This document shows, one piece after another, positions 9,367 to 17,905 of a stretch of 64,000 bases of DNA. The notes below the pieces were generated by a model. That model was not told the DNA's origin and searched no databases. It was given only the letters and a program-made list of their open reading frames with translations. Location of the stretch: the NCBI RefSeq assembly GCF_025137375.1, contig NZ_CP073720.1:2752501-2816500 (forward strand). Direction: 5' to 3'. The number at the start of each line of letters is the position of its first letter. Position 1 is the stretch's first letter. Source of the stretch: Dactylosporangium fulvum (GTDB lineage: Bacteria; Actinomycetota; Actinomycetes; Mycobacteriales; Micromonosporaceae). Position numbers and translations under genes: made by a program.

Positions 9367-9394
9367 CCTGTCGTACACGTGTCGCAACGACAGG
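9367..9394 (-). terminator. stem-loop downstream of the PAP2 gene
   Basis: CCTGTCGT and ACGACAGG form an 8-base stem with a 12-base loop, 14 bases past the PAP2 stop on the minus strand. This fits a transcription terminator for that gene. A shorter hairpin (GGGCAC/GTGCCC around 9289-9303) follows in the leader of the binding-protein gene. Confidence 0.5.
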
Positions 9395-9407
9395 TCGGCG
9401 CGGACCG

Positions 9408-10055
9408 TCATCCGGCCGGAGGGCAGGGGGCGGGCCGGAGCCGGGTCAGCGCCAGCGCGGAGACGACGGCACCGGAGAGCAGCCAGCCGCCGAGCACGTC
9501 GGTCGGCCAGTGGGCCGCCAGCGCGACGCGGCTGATCCCGACCAGGACCGCCCAGCCGGCCAGGGCGACGACGAGCGCCGTGCGCAGCGGCTCGCGGGGC
9601 AGGAACGCCAGCACGATCACGATCGCCACCCCGGCGGTGATGCCCGCCGACATGGTGTGCCCGGACGGGAAGGACCACCCGGCCGCGGGCGTGAGCCGGT
9701 CCACCGGCCGTGCCCGGTCCACGAGGTGCAGCACGCCCAGCCGCACGAGTGCGGTGCCCGCCCAGGCCGTGAGCAGGAACACCGCGGCGCGGCGCTGTCC
9801 CAGCAACAGCAGGGCGGCGGTGCTCACCAGCCCCACGAGGCTGAGCAACCAGGTGTCCGCGCTGTGCGTGATGATCGACATCAGCGTGCGCCAGCGCTCG
9901 TGGCCGAGGGTGAACCGCCGGGCCGCGTCGCTCACCGTCAGGTCGAACCGCAGCACCGCGGGTGTCCGGGCCGCCACGAGGGTGGTCAGCACGGCGAACG
10001 CGGACGCCGCCGCGATGGGCGGGATCCGCCACGCGCTGCGCACCGTGCCACCCAT
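9408..10055 (-). CDS. PAP2-family membrane phosphatase
   Basis: A 215-residue integral membrane protein with about five to six hydrophobic segments and the three PAP2 active-site motifs: VDRARP near residue 115 (degenerate motif 1, KxxxxxxRP), FPSGHT (motif 2) and SRVALAAHWPTDVLGG (motif 3, with the nucleophilic His). Members remove phosphate from lipid phosphates such as phosphatidic acid or undecaprenyl diphosphate; the exact substrate cannot be read from sequence. The ATG at 10055 is preferred because an AAAGGG lies nine bases upstream and the predicted topology starts soon after; a longer frame begins upstream but adds only low-complexity sequence. Confidence 0.82.
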   Translation of the reverse strand: MGGTVRSAWRIPPIAAASAFAVLTTLVAARTPAVLRFDLTVSDAARRFTLGHERWRTLMSIITHSADTWLLSLVGLVSTAALLLLGQRRAAVFLLTAWAGTALVRLGVLHLVDRARPVDRLTPAAGWSFPSGHTMSAGITAGVAIVIVLAFLPREPLRTALVVALAGWAVLVGISRVALAAHWPTDVLGGWLLSGAVVSALALTRLRPAPCPPAG

Positions 10056-10285
10056 TCCTCGCCCTTTCTCGCAGCCGCCCGTGGGGCATCCTGCCCCGTG
10101 CATGCTGAGCATCGCCTGAACGACCCGGCCGGCGGCCACCGGGGCGGCATGAACCGGCCCGGCTCAGACCAGCGCGGCGAGCGGCTCCGAGCGGACTCGC
10201 ACGTCGCGCTGCGGCATCGCATCGAGCGCCGGGAGGGCCGCCGCGGGTCACCTCGTCGTCGGCCCGCAGGATGCCGCCGGCCGGT

Positions 10286-10335
10286 TGACCTTGGTGGGTT
10301 TCCGTGCCCAGGGCCACGGAAATCGACCAAGGTCA
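10286..10335. repeat. long palindrome (intergenic)
   Basis: Two 21-base arms (10286-10306 and 10315-10335) are reverse complements with two mismatches, separated by an 8-base loop. The arms begin TGACCTTGGT and end TTCCGTG. It lies 50 bases beyond the stop of the STAS gene on the minus strand and could act as its terminator. It is much longer than needed for that and looks like a member of a dispersed palindrome family. Confidence 0.6.
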
Positions 10336-10384
10336 GGTGCGTTGCGCCGCCCAGGCGGGCCCCAGGTCCGGGTGCGGGCTCCGG

Positions 10385-10702
10385 TCAAGCCGGTGGCAGG
10401 CCGATGAAGTCGTCCAGTCCGGCGGTGCGCAGCGTGCGAACCAGGGCGGCCGACGGGTTCTGGAGGACCAGCCGGGTGCCGGCGCGCTCTGCCTGCTTCG
10501 CCGCCGACACGAGGGCGCCGACGCCGCTGGAGTCCATGAAGGTGACCAGCTGCAGGTCGACGTGGATCACGCCGGTGGACTGCTGGAGCGCCTGGTCGAC
10601 ACAGGCGCGGAACCGCTCGGCGGAGCCGTAGTCGAGATCGCCGCGCGCGACGATCGCGAGGCCACCGCCGATGCGGCCTTGTACGTGCAGGCTCAGGTTC
10701 AT
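10385..10702 (-). CDS. STAS-domain anti-sigma factor antagonist
   Basis: A 105-residue single-domain protein of the SpoIIAA/RsbV type. The core reads HVDLQLVTFMDSSGVGALVSAAKQA, with the serine pair in DSSGVG being the usual phosphorylation site. Unphosphorylated antagonists bind an anti-sigma kinase and release the sigma factor; no RsbW-like kinase or sigma gene is encoded nearby, so its partner must be elsewhere. A longer frame reaches 10855, but the ATG at 10702 gives the canonical domain start (NLSLHVQGRIGG). It is divergent from the eRF1-like gene across a 426-base gap. Confidence 0.85.
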   Translation of the reverse strand: MNLSLHVQGRIGGGLAIVARGDLDYGSAERFRACVDQALQQSTGVIHVDLQLVTFMDSSGVGALVSAAKQAERAGTRLVLQNPSAALVRTLRTAGLDDFIGLPPA

Positions 10703-11128
10703 CGCCACCGTCCCAACGCTGATCGGTAACAGACTATCCGCCCAGCTCACAACCTGTTTCTTGCTATCGGGCAAGCGATTGGCCATAGGGCGTTCGGCTG
10801 GAGAGCTGATCACCGGCGGGGAGGCCGGTGCGCCATCACCCCGTACCGCGTGCATCAGGGGCTGACGGAGGGCATATCGGTTGCGAACGGCGAGCGTGCG
10901 GTATCGGCGCCGGGCGGCCGGACCACTCCGGACAGGTGATGACGGTTCGCCCGGACGGGGTACAGCATCGTCGGGGCGGTACAGGTTCGCCGGAGGGGGT
11001 CCCGTGTCCGGTCTGCCCGCTTTCTACCTGGTAGGTATCGCCCTGGCTGATCCCGGAGCCTCCCGGTCGCATCCCGGCGTTCGCCGCCCGTGGTGTTTTG
11101 CCGCCGATCTTCCGGAGGTGTTCACCTG
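10703..11128. other. 426-base divergent intergenic region
   Basis: No convincing gene. It separates the divergent STAS and eRF1-like genes and should hold both promoters. I could not pick -10/-35 pairs with confidence. A Shine-Dalgarno GGAGG at 11114-11118 serves the gene at 11129. Weak coding potential in several frames is compatible with chance in GC-rich DNA. Confidence 0.5.
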
Positions 11129-12280
11129 ATGACCAGTCATGCGCAGATCGACCCCATCGTCCAGTTCGGCGCGGAGGGCCTGCCGGTCGTGTCGCTCTAC
11201 GTCGGGGTCGAGCCGGACGGCTCGCTCAAGAACGAGGGTGAGGTCCGCACCCGGCTCAACAGCCTGCTCGACCCGGTCCGGTCGATGGACAAGGACCACT
11301 CGCTGGACCGCGAGGCCCGGCTGTCCATCCGCGGTGACGTGGAGCGCCTCGCGCGCGCCTACACGGAAGAGCGCTGGCCGGCCGGCATGATGGCACTCTT
11401 CTCGTGCAGCGCCAGGAACTTCTTCGAGGAGGTCTCGCTGCCCCGGTCGATCCGCGACCGGGTCGTGGTGGACAGCACACCATGGGTGCGGCCGATGCTC
11501 GCCGTCCTCGACGAGTACCACCGGATGTGCGTGGTCATCACCGACGACGCGATCGCCCAGGTGTGGGACCTGTACCTGCGGGAGCTGCGCGAGGTCTGGC
11601 AGTCACGCGACCCGGCGTTGCGCAAGCCCGACTACGCCTACGGCAGGGCGGAGTACGGGGTGCGCAACAAGAGCGGGGAACTGGCCAAGCGCCACTATCG
11701 CCGGGTGGTCGAGGTGCTGACCGACCGGTTCCGCGACGGCGGGTTCGACGTGCTCGCGGTGGGCGGCCATCAGCACGAGGTGGCCAGCTTCATCGAGTAC
11801 CTGCCCCGCGAGCTGCGGGAGCGTGTCGCCGGGACGTTCACCGTCGACGCGAACACCGCCACCGCCGGCGACGTGCGCCGCGCCGCCGAGTCGGTGATGG
11901 AGCAGTACGAGCAGCAGGAGGAGCGCGGACTGGTGGCCGGGATCGCCGAGGCCGTGGCCGAGCGGCGGCGGGCCGCGTTCGGCCTGGACACCTGCCTGTG
12001 GGCCGGCACGGTGTCGGCGATCGAGACACTCGCGGTGGAGGAGGGCGTCGAGCAGCCGGGCGTGGTCTGCGACCGGGACGGCTGGATGTCGCTGGCGGGG
12101 GAGGCCTGCGCACTGTGCGGGGAGCCGGTCCGGGCCACCACCGACGTCATCGACGAACTGGTCGAGTCCGTGATGGACGACGGCGGCTCGGTGCGCCACA
12201 TCCGCTTCGACACGGAGCTGCGCGACCACGCGGTCGGCGCGCGCCTGCGGTTCCCGCTCCCGGAGAAGCCGGCGGCATAA
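11129..12280 (+). CDS. bacterial archaeo-eukaryotic release factor (eRF1-like) family protein
   Basis: A 383-residue protein similar to the baeRF (bacterial eRF1/Vms1-like) group: PVVSLYVGVEPDGS at the start, a central YRRVVEVLTDRF and AVGGHQHEVASFIEYLP segment, and a C-terminal L7Ae/pelota-like third domain (DTCLWAGTVSAIETLAVEEG). The C-terminal domain also has a CDRDGW...CALCGEPV pair of Cys motifs that could bind zinc. Relatives of Vms1/eRF1 cleave peptidyl-tRNA on stalled ribosomes; this particular group is uncharacterised, so a ribosome-rescue or stress role is an inference. GGAGG stands 10 bases before the ATG. The last codons (EKPAA) are repeated just after the stop, suggesting a small tandem duplication at the gene end. 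Confidence 0.75.
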   Translation: MTSHAQIDPIVQFGAEGLPVVSLYVGVEPDGSLKNEGEVRTRLNSLLDPVRSMDKDHSLDREARLSIRGDVERLARAYTEERWPAGMMALFSCSARNFFEEVSLPRSIRDRVVVDSTPWVRPMLAVLDEYHRMCVVITDDAIAQVWDLYLRELREVWQSRDPALRKPDYAYGRAEYGVRNKSGELAKRHYRRVVEVLTDRFRDGGFDVLAVGGHQHEVASFIEYLPRELRERVAGTFTVDANTATAGDVRRAAESVMEQYEQQEERGLVAGIAEAVAERRRAAFGLDTCLWAGTVSAIETLAVEEGVEQPGVVCDRDGWMSLAGEACALCGEPVRATTDVIDELVESVMDDGGSVRHIRFDTELRDHAVGARLRFPLPEKPAA

Positions 12281-12339
12281 GGCAGAAAAGCATGGAGAAA
12301 CCGGCGGCATGACCGCGGGCGACCGGCCGGTCGACCCGA

Positions 12340-13239
12340 TCAGCCGACCGCGCGCAGTGCCCGGTGGACGATGCCGCCCGCGGCGCGCAGGGCCTTGCGG
12401 GCCTGGTCGACGTCGGCCCGGGTGAGCAGGGTCAGCAGCGCGACCTTCGCCTCGCCGTCGGCCGCCGTCAGCGCCGCCTGGCAGGTCTCCGCCGGCACGC
12501 CGGTCGCCTGGACGAGCATGCGGACCTGCCGGACCCGCAGCTTGGCGTTGCTCGCGACCATGTCGGTCATCAGGTTGGAGTACGTGCGGCCGAGCCGGAT
12601 CATCACCGCGGTCGACAGTGCGTTGAGGACGAGCTTCTGGGCGGTGCCGGCCTTCATCCGCGTCGAGCCGGTGACCACCTCGGGCCCGGTGTCGACGGCG
12701 ATGTGGATGTCGGCGAGCGGCGCCAGGGCGGCGCCGGGGTTGGCGGAGAGCAGCACGGTGCGCGCGCCCCGGTCGCGGGCGGCCTGCAGCGCGCCCCCGA
12801 CGAACGGCGTGCCGCCACTGGCGGTGACGCCGAACGCGATGTCGCCCCCGGTGAGCGGCTCGGCTGCCGCGGCACCGGCGGTGGTGTCGTCCTCGGCCGC
12901 CTCGACCGCGCCGGTGAGAGCGGTGGCACCGCCGGCGAGGTGCGCGACGACGTGGCCGGGATCGACGCCGTACGTCGGGCGGAGTTCGGTCGCGTCGAGC
13001 ACGGCCATCCTGCCGGAGGTACCGGCGCCGAAATAGTGCAGGCGATGGCCGGATCGCAGCGCGTCGACGGTCCGGTCGACCGCCTCGGCGAGCTCCGGGA
13101 GCACGGCGGCGACCGCGCCGGCCACGGTCGCGTCCTCCGAGTTGATCAGTTCCAGGATCCGCAGCGTCGGGAGCCGGTCGATGTCGTAGGTGCGCGGGTT
13201 GCGCTCTTCCGTCGGGGCGATCGGGGAAGAGATGGTCAC
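12340..13239 (-). CDS. murQ: N-acetylmuramic acid 6-phosphate etherase
   Basis: A 299-residue SIS-fold lyase. It cleaves the lactyl ether of MurNAc-6-phosphate to give GlcNAc-6-phosphate and D-lactate in peptidoglycan recycling. Diagnostic stretches are RNPRTYDIDRLPTLRIL at the N-terminus, FGAGTSGRMAVLDATELRPTYG (sugar-phosphate binding and a catalytic Glu) and GSTRMKAGTAQKLVLNALST. Length is typical. It starts with GTG at 13239, overlapping the RpiR-type regulator stop (GTGA), so regulator and enzyme are one operon. The pathway is completed by the divergent kinase gene. Confidence 0.95.
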   Translation of the reverse strand: MTISSPIAPTEERNPRTYDIDRLPTLRILELINSEDATVAGAVAAVLPELAEAVDRTVDALRSGHRLHYFGAGTSGRMAVLDATELRPTYGVDPGHVVAHLAGGATALTGAVEAAEDDTTAGAAAAEPLTGGDIAFGVTASGGTPFVGGALQAARDRGARTVLLSANPGAALAPLADIHIAVDTGPEVVTGSTRMKAGTAQKLVLNALSTAVMIRLGRTYSNLMTDMVASNAKLRVRQVRMLVQATGVPAETCQAALTAADGEAKVALLTLLTRADVDQARKALRAAGGIVHRALRAVG

Positions 13240-14150
13240 CAGCGTCCTCGTTCCGGTCGTACGCGCCGGCTGCGGACCGCCTCACGGGTCTTCTCCACAG
13301 CCGTCTTGGTCTGTCCGTAGGTCTTCTGGGCGACGCCGACGAACACGCAGTCGACGACGGTGAGCTGGGCCAGCCGGCTGGCCATCGCGCCCGAGCGGAA
13401 CGTCGTCTCGCGGGCGGCGGTGGTGAGCGTCAGGTCGGCGATGCGGGTGATCGGCGACTTGGGGAAGTTGGTGAGCGCGACGGTGGTGGCGCCGCGGCGG
13501 CCGGCCTCGGCGAACGCCTCGATCGTGTCGACGGTCGTGCCGGTGTGCGAGATGCCGACGGCCACGTCGCGGTCGTCGAGCAGGGCGGCGCTGGTCAGCG
13601 CCAGGTGCAGGTCGGACCAGGCGTAGGCCACCAGGCCGACCCGGTGCAGCTTCATCTGGAAGTCGCGGGCGACGAACGCGCTCGCCCCGACGCCGTAGAT
13701 GTCGATCCGGCGGGCGCGCGCGACGGCGTCGATCACCTGCTGCAGGGTGTCGAGGTCGAGCTGCGCGGCGGTGTCCTCGACGGCGCGGGCGTCGGCGAAG
13801 GCGATCGTCTTGACGACGGTGGCGAGCGCGTCCGTCGGGCTGATGTCGCTGCCGGGCTCCTCGCCGCCGGTGCCGTCGTCCTGCGCCCGGCCCGCCTCGG
13901 CCGCCAGCCTCAGTCGTAGCTCAGGATAGCCGGAGAAGCCGATGGCGCGGCAGAACCGGATGACCGTAGTTTCGGATGTGTCGGCCCGTTTGGCCAGCTC
14001 AGTGATCGTCAACTGGGCAGCTGTGGCCGACTCGTCGACGATGATCCGCCCGACGCGTTGCTCGGCCGGTGAGAGGGAGGGCAGCAATCCGCGGACCTTC
14101 ACCGCCGTGGACGTGGCGCCACCTTCGTCGGACGGTCGGCTCACCTTCAT
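13236..14150 (-). CDS. MurR/RpiR-family transcriptional regulator
   Basis: A 304-residue regulator with an N-terminal RpiR helix-turn-helix (LTITELAKRADTSETTVIRFCRAIGFSGYPELR-type region, residues about 45-85) and a C-terminal SIS domain that binds a sugar phosphate (IDIYGVGASAFVARDFQMKL, GISHTGTTVDTIEAFAEA). MurNAc-6-phosphate or GlcNAc-6-phosphate is the likely ligand, given coupling to murQ. The ATG at 14150 is preferred because the upstream extension would run through the divergent kinase promoter. A palindrome GGAAAGTTTCC lies directly upstream and probably is its own operator. Confidence 0.9.
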   Translation of the reverse strand: MKVSRPSDEGGATSTAVKVRGLLPSLSPAEQRVGRIIVDESATAAQLTITELAKRADTSETTVIRFCRAIGFSGYPELRLRLAAEAGRAQDDGTGGEEPGSDISPTDALATVVKTIAFADARAVEDTAAQLDLDTLQQVIDAVARARRIDIYGVGASAFVARDFQMKLHRVGLVAYAWSDLHLALTSAALLDDRDVAVGISHTGTTVDTIEAFAEAGRRGATTVALTNFPKSPITRIADLTLTTAARETTFRSGAMASRLAQLTVVDCVFVGVAQKTYGQTKTAVEKTREAVRSRRVRPERGRW

Positions 14151-14153
14151 GTG

Positions 14154-14164
14154 GGAAAGTTTCC
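14154..14164. promoter_or_regulatory. candidate RpiR operator between regulator and kinase genes
   Basis: The perfect 11-base palindrome GGAAAGTTTCC lies in the 35-base gap between the divergent regulator (start 14150) and kinase (start 14186). A related GAAAGTTAC occurs before ngcE. Placement suggests one protein controls both directions. The consensus is inferred from only these copies. Confidence 0.55.
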
Positions 14165-14185
14165 ATTTTCTCGACGTTTTCGTCA

Positions 14186-15187
14186 ATGGAGTACGGTGTC
14201 CCCGTGGACGTACCTCTGGTCGCCGGCGTCGACGCCGGCGCCACCAGCACCCGCTGCCTGGTGAGCACGATCGACGGCACAATAGTCGGCCGCGGCCGGG
14301 CCGGTGGTGCGAACCAGAACTCCAGCGGCGGCCGCCCGGCCGTGGCGCTGGCCACGGCGTTGCGGGCGGCGCTCGACGGCGTGGACCCGGCGCGGGTCGC
14401 GCTCGGCGTGGTCGGCGCGGCCGGGGCGGCGTCCGCGGGGCGTGTCGAGGCACGGCAGGCCGCCGAGGAGGCGTGGCTGGCCGCCGGCCTGTCGGGCGGG
14501 GGCGTGCGTAGCGTGACCGATCTCGAGGTGGCGTTCGCCGCCGGGACCGGTCAGCCCGCCGGCCTTCTCCTGCTGTCCGGCACCGGCGCGGCTGCGGTGG
14601 CGTTCGACGGCGGGGTGGCGCAGAAGCGCTGCGACGGTTACGGGTGGCTGCTCGGCGACGAGGGCTCGGCCGTGTGGCTGGGCCGTGAGGCGCTGCGGGC
14701 GGTGCTGTGCGGCCTCGACGGCCGCGGCCCGGCGACGCGGCTCACCGGCCCGGTGACCGACGCGTTGGAGGCGGTGGCGCACCCGGACCCGGACGAGCAC
14801 GCCCAGGCGCTCGTCCGGGTCGCGTACCGCCGCCCGCCGGCCTCGCTCGGCCTGCTCGCCCCGCTGGTGAGCACCGCCGCGGAGGCCGGCGACGAGGTGG
14901 CCGTCCGCATCGTGGAGATGGCCGCCGCGCACCTGCTGCACGGGCTCGAGGCGGTGTCCCGCCGGGTCCGCCTGTCCGGCCCGCCGGCGGTCGTCCTGGC
15001 CGGCTCGGTGCTGCTTCGGCCGGGCCCGGTGGCCGACCGGGTCCGCGCGGGGGTCGAGGAGCGGTTCCGGGTGGCCCCGACGGAGGCCCACGACGGGGCC
15101 GCGGGCGCCGCGGCCCTGGCGATCGCCGCCCTCACCGGCGCCCCGGTCGACAACGCCGTCCACGCCCGCCTGACCGCCACCGCATAG
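14186..15187 (+). CDS. BadF/BadG/BcrA-type amino-sugar kinase (GlcNAc/MurNAc kinase)
   Basis: A 333-residue ASKHA-fold kinase. The phosphate-1 motif is AGVDAGATSTRCLV near the start; LLLLSGTGAAAVAF, GDEGSAVWLGREAL and a C-terminal VVLAGSVLL/AAGAAALA adenosine region follow. The family includes N-acetylglucosamine kinases and the clostridial MurK, which phosphorylates both GlcNAc and MurNAc. Divergence from murR-like/murQ and the downstream NgcEFG importer make an intracellular amino-sugar kinase the natural role. ATG 14186 or GTG 14204 could start translation; both leave a promoter gap under 55 bases. Confidence 0.85.
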   Translation: MEYGVPVDVPLVAGVDAGATSTRCLVSTIDGTIVGRGRAGGANQNSSGGRPAVALATALRAALDGVDPARVALGVVGAAGAASAGRVEARQAAEEAWLAAGLSGGGVRSVTDLEVAFAAGTGQPAGLLLLSGTGAAAVAFDGGVAQKRCDGYGWLLGDEGSAVWLGREALRAVLCGLDGRGPATRLTGPVTDALEAVAHPDPDEHAQALVRVAYRRPPASLGLLAPLVSTAAEAGDEVAVRIVEMAAAHLLHGLEAVSRRVRLSGPPAVVLAGSVLLRPGPVADRVRAGVEERFRVAPTEAHDGAAGAAALAIAALTGAPVDNAVHARLTATA

Positions 15188-15575
15188 CCGGCGCGCGGGC
15201 GGCGCCCGGTCGCGGCGTGCGAGTGGACAAATCGATACGTCCGGAGGTCCCGGCCTGTCCGGACGGCGTCCGCCCGGGCGTCGGCGCGGCCTGTCGGTGG
15301 CCCCCGGCCGTAAGTCGCCGGCAACGATTTCGTCAATATTCGCCGCCGCCTCGCGGGTTGGCGCGGTCTGCGGCAGGATCGGACGCGGCGCGCCGCCGCG
15401 ACGTATCCGCAGGCAGTGTCCCATGCCCGCGGTGAGTGCGACGGTCGCGGAGCGTAAATAAGCCCCGGCGCGCCGACGGATGGCAGGAATCTTCCGACTC
15501 TTGAAAGTTACGTTAGAAACCTTCATCGTGGTCATCGACGAGCGCCCCCTCGACCCCCACGAAGGAGCACGACGG
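15188..15575. promoter_or_regulatory. ngcE upstream region with RpiR-like half sites
   Basis: This 388-base gap has no gene. At 15501-15524 it carries TTGAAAGTTACG followed by TTAGAAACCTTCA, two elements resembling the GAAAGTTTC operator between the regulator and kinase. This suggests that importer expression is under the same RpiR-type repressor. GAAGGAG at 15561-15567 is the ribosome binding site of ngcE. I cannot fix the promoter hexamers. Confidence 0.45.
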
Positions 15576-16985
15576 ATGAACACGATGACCCGCAGGGGCG
15601 TGCTGCAGACCGCGGCCGCCACCGGCTTGCTTGCCGCCACACCGGCCGTCCTCACCGCCTGCGCCACCGGCGGTGACAACAACACCAAGAGTGCCGAGGC
15701 GGACAAGAGCAGCACCAACCCCCTCGGCGTGAAGGAGGACGCACCGCTCGAGGTCGTCATCTTCAACGGCGGGTTCGGTGAGGACTACGCCAAGGCCCAC
15801 GAGGCCATGTACAAGGAGAAGTACCCGAAGGCGGAGATCAAGCACTCGGCGACGCAGGAGATCAACAAGACGCTCCAGCCGCGGTTCGTCGACGGCACCC
15901 CGCCGGACGTGGTCAACAACTCCGGCTCCGGCCAGATCGACTTCAACGGCCTCGTCTCCGAGAAGGCGATCACCGACCTCCAGGCGCTGCTCGACGCGCC
16001 GAGCCTCGACATCCCGGGCAAGAAGGTGCGCGACACGCTGCTGCCGGGCTCGCTGGAGCCGAGCACCTACGACGGCAAGACGATGTTCCTCAACTACGCG
16101 TACACGGCGTACGGCGTCTGGTACAACGAGAAGCTCCTCACGGACAAGGGCTGGCAGTACCCGAAGACGTGGGACGAGATGATCGCTCTGAGCAAGACCA
16201 TCAAGACCGCCGGTATCGCGCCCTGGACCTATCAGGGCAAGCACCCGCGGTACATGAGCTGGATCATCCTGTCGATGGCCGCCAAGATGGCCGGTCCGCA
16301 GATCCTGCTCGCGATCGACAACCTCGAGCCCAACGCCTGGAAGCACGAGTCGATCAAGGCGGCTGCCGAGGCCGTCCGGCAACTCGTCGTCGACGGCTAC
16401 ATCCTGCCCGGCTCGGAGGGCCTGGACCACGTCCAGTCGCAGACCGAGTGGTCGAAGGGCAACGCCGTCTTCATCTCCTGCGGCTCGTGGCTGGAGTCGG
16501 AGCAGAAGAAGGTCACCCCGCCCGACTTCAAGATGGCGATCGCGCCGACGCCGAGCATGGGCTCGGGTGACAAGCTGCCGTTCGCGGCGATCCGGGGCAC
16601 CGCCGGCGAGCCGTACATGGTGCCGTCGAAGGGCAAGAACGTCAACGGCGGCCTCGAGTACCTGCGCATCATGCTGTCGAAGCAGGGCGCGTCGGACTTC
16701 ACGAAGAAGACGGCGAGCCTCACCTGCGTCGCCGGCTCCGCGGACGGCGTCGAGCTGCCCCCGGGCCTGACCAGCGTCACCAAGGCGCTGCAGGCGTCCG
16801 GCTCCGACGGCTTCAACTGGGTGTACAACTCCTTCTACCGGAAGCTGGAGCGCAACCTCGTCGACGCGGCCTGCGGCGAGCTCATGACGGGACGTGCCAA
16901 CGCGCAGCAGTTCGTCGAGCAGTGCCAGAAGGGCGCGGACGAGATCGCCAAGGACGACTCGTTCAAGAAGTACAAGCGGAGCTGA
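15576..16985 (+). CDS. ngcE: N-acetylglucosamine/diacetylchitobiose-type ABC substrate-binding lipoprotein
   Basis: A 469-residue exported binding protein. The N-terminus has twin arginines (TRRGVLQ) followed by a hydrophobic stretch and lipobox LTAC, suggesting Tat export and lipidation. The mature part resembles NgcE of Streptomyces: PLEVVIFNGGFGEDYAKAHE, QEINKTLQPRFVDGTPPDVV, LNYAYTAYGVWYNEKLL, APWTYQGKHPRYM and a C-terminal ELMTGRANAQQFVEQCQKGAD. NgcEFG imports GlcNAc and chitobiose, which fits the adjacent kinase and MurQ; MurNAc is another possible ligand. GAAGGAG precedes the ATG by 8 bases. It leads a three-gene operon with the permeases; spacing to ngcF is 3 bases. Confidence 0.88.
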   Translation: MNTMTRRGVLQTAAATGLLAATPAVLTACATGGDNNTKSAEADKSSTNPLGVKEDAPLEVVIFNGGFGEDYAKAHEAMYKEKYPKAEIKHSATQEINKTLQPRFVDGTPPDVVNNSGSGQIDFNGLVSEKAITDLQALLDAPSLDIPGKKVRDTLLPGSLEPSTYDGKTMFLNYAYTAYGVWYNEKLLTDKGWQYPKTWDEMIALSKTIKTAGIAPWTYQGKHPRYMSWIILSMAAKMAGPQILLAIDNLEPNAWKHESIKAAAEAVRQLVVDGYILPGSEGLDHVQSQTEWSKGNAVFISCGSWLESEQKKVTPPDFKMAIAPTPSMGSGDKLPFAAIRGTAGEPYMVPSKGKNVNGGLEYLRIMLSKQGASDFTKKTASLTCVAGSADGVELPPGLTSVTKALQASGSDGFNWVYNSFYRKLERNLVDAACGELMTGRANAQQFVEQCQKGADEIAKDDSFKKYKRS

Positions 16986-16988
16986 CCC

Positions 16989-17897
16989 ATGCGGCACGGT
17001 AGGCGCCTGTTCGCGCTCACGTTCCTCCTGCCACCACTGGCGCTGTACGCCGTGTTCGTGCTCTCGCCGTACGCCCAGGCGTTCCAGATCTCCGCGACGG
17101 ACTGGAAGGGGTTGTCGCCGGACTACGAGTACGTGGGCCTGGACAACTTCGGCAAGCTCCTGGAGGACGCGCACCTCTGGAACGCCCTGAAGAACAACGC
17201 CATCCTGCTGGTGGCGCTGCCGATCATCACGATCGTGCTGGCGTTGTTCTTCGCCACCATGCTCACCGTCGGAGGCCGGAAGGGGAAGGCGGGCGTCAGC
17301 GGGGTCCGCGGCGCCGCCTTCTACCGGGTCGTCTACTTCTTCCCGCAGGTGCTGTCGGTGGCCATCATCGGCGTGCTGTGGAAAGAGGTGTACGCGCCGA
17401 GAAGCGGCATCCTCAACGGCTTCCTCCGCGCGATCGGGCTCGACTCGCTCGCCAAGCCCTGGCTCGGCGATCCCGACCTGGCGTTCTACTGCGTCATGGC
17501 GGTCATGGTCTGGAGCAACGTCGGCTTCTACGTGGTGCTCTTCAACGCCGCGATGCAGTCGATCCCCAAGGAGATCTACGAGGCCGCGATGCTCGACGGT
17601 GCGGAGCGCGGCACCGTCCTGCGGAAGATCACCGTCCCGCTGCTGTGGGACACGATCCAGGTCGCCTGGATCTACCTCGCGGTCATCGCGATCGACGCCT
17701 TCGCCCTCGTGCAGATCGTCACCAACGGCGGCCCGGGCGAGAGCTCCAGGGTCGTCGGTCTGTACCTCTACGAGGCGGCGATGAACGAGAACAAGTTCGG
17801 CTTCGCCTCCGCGATCGGCGTGGCGCTGTTCTTCCTGACCCTGTCCATCGCGTTCGTCTCGCTGCGGCTCACCCGCCGCGAGCGGATCGAGCTCTGA
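16989..17897 (+). CDS. ngcF: sugar ABC transporter permease (NgcF-like)
   Basis: A 302-residue MalF-type permease with six predicted membrane helices, the first at residues ~9-30. The EAA loop that contacts the ATPase is YEAAMLDGAERGTVLRKITVPLL. It starts 3 bases after ngcE and is followed by the second permease 8 bases later. It forms the heteromeric membrane channel for the sugar delivered by NgcE. Confidence 0.9.
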   Translation: MRHGRRLFALTFLLPPLALYAVFVLSPYAQAFQISATDWKGLSPDYEYVGLDNFGKLLEDAHLWNALKNNAILLVALPIITIVLALFFATMLTVGGRKGKAGVSGVRGAAFYRVVYFFPQVLSVAIIGVLWKEVYAPRSGILNGFLRAIGLDSLAKPWLGDPDLAFYCVMAVMVWSNVGFYVVLFNAAMQSIPKEIYEAAMLDGAERGTVLRKITVPLLWDTIQVAWIYLAVIAIDAFALVQIVTNGGPGESSRVVGLYLYEAAMNENKFGFASAIGVALFFLTLSIAFVSLRLTRRERIEL

Positions 17898-17905
17898 GGC
17901 CCGCC

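Noticed and set aside
10385..10855. Longer start for the STAS protein
   Set aside because: The extra ~50 residues are not conserved STAS sequence; the ATG at 10702 gives the usual domain.
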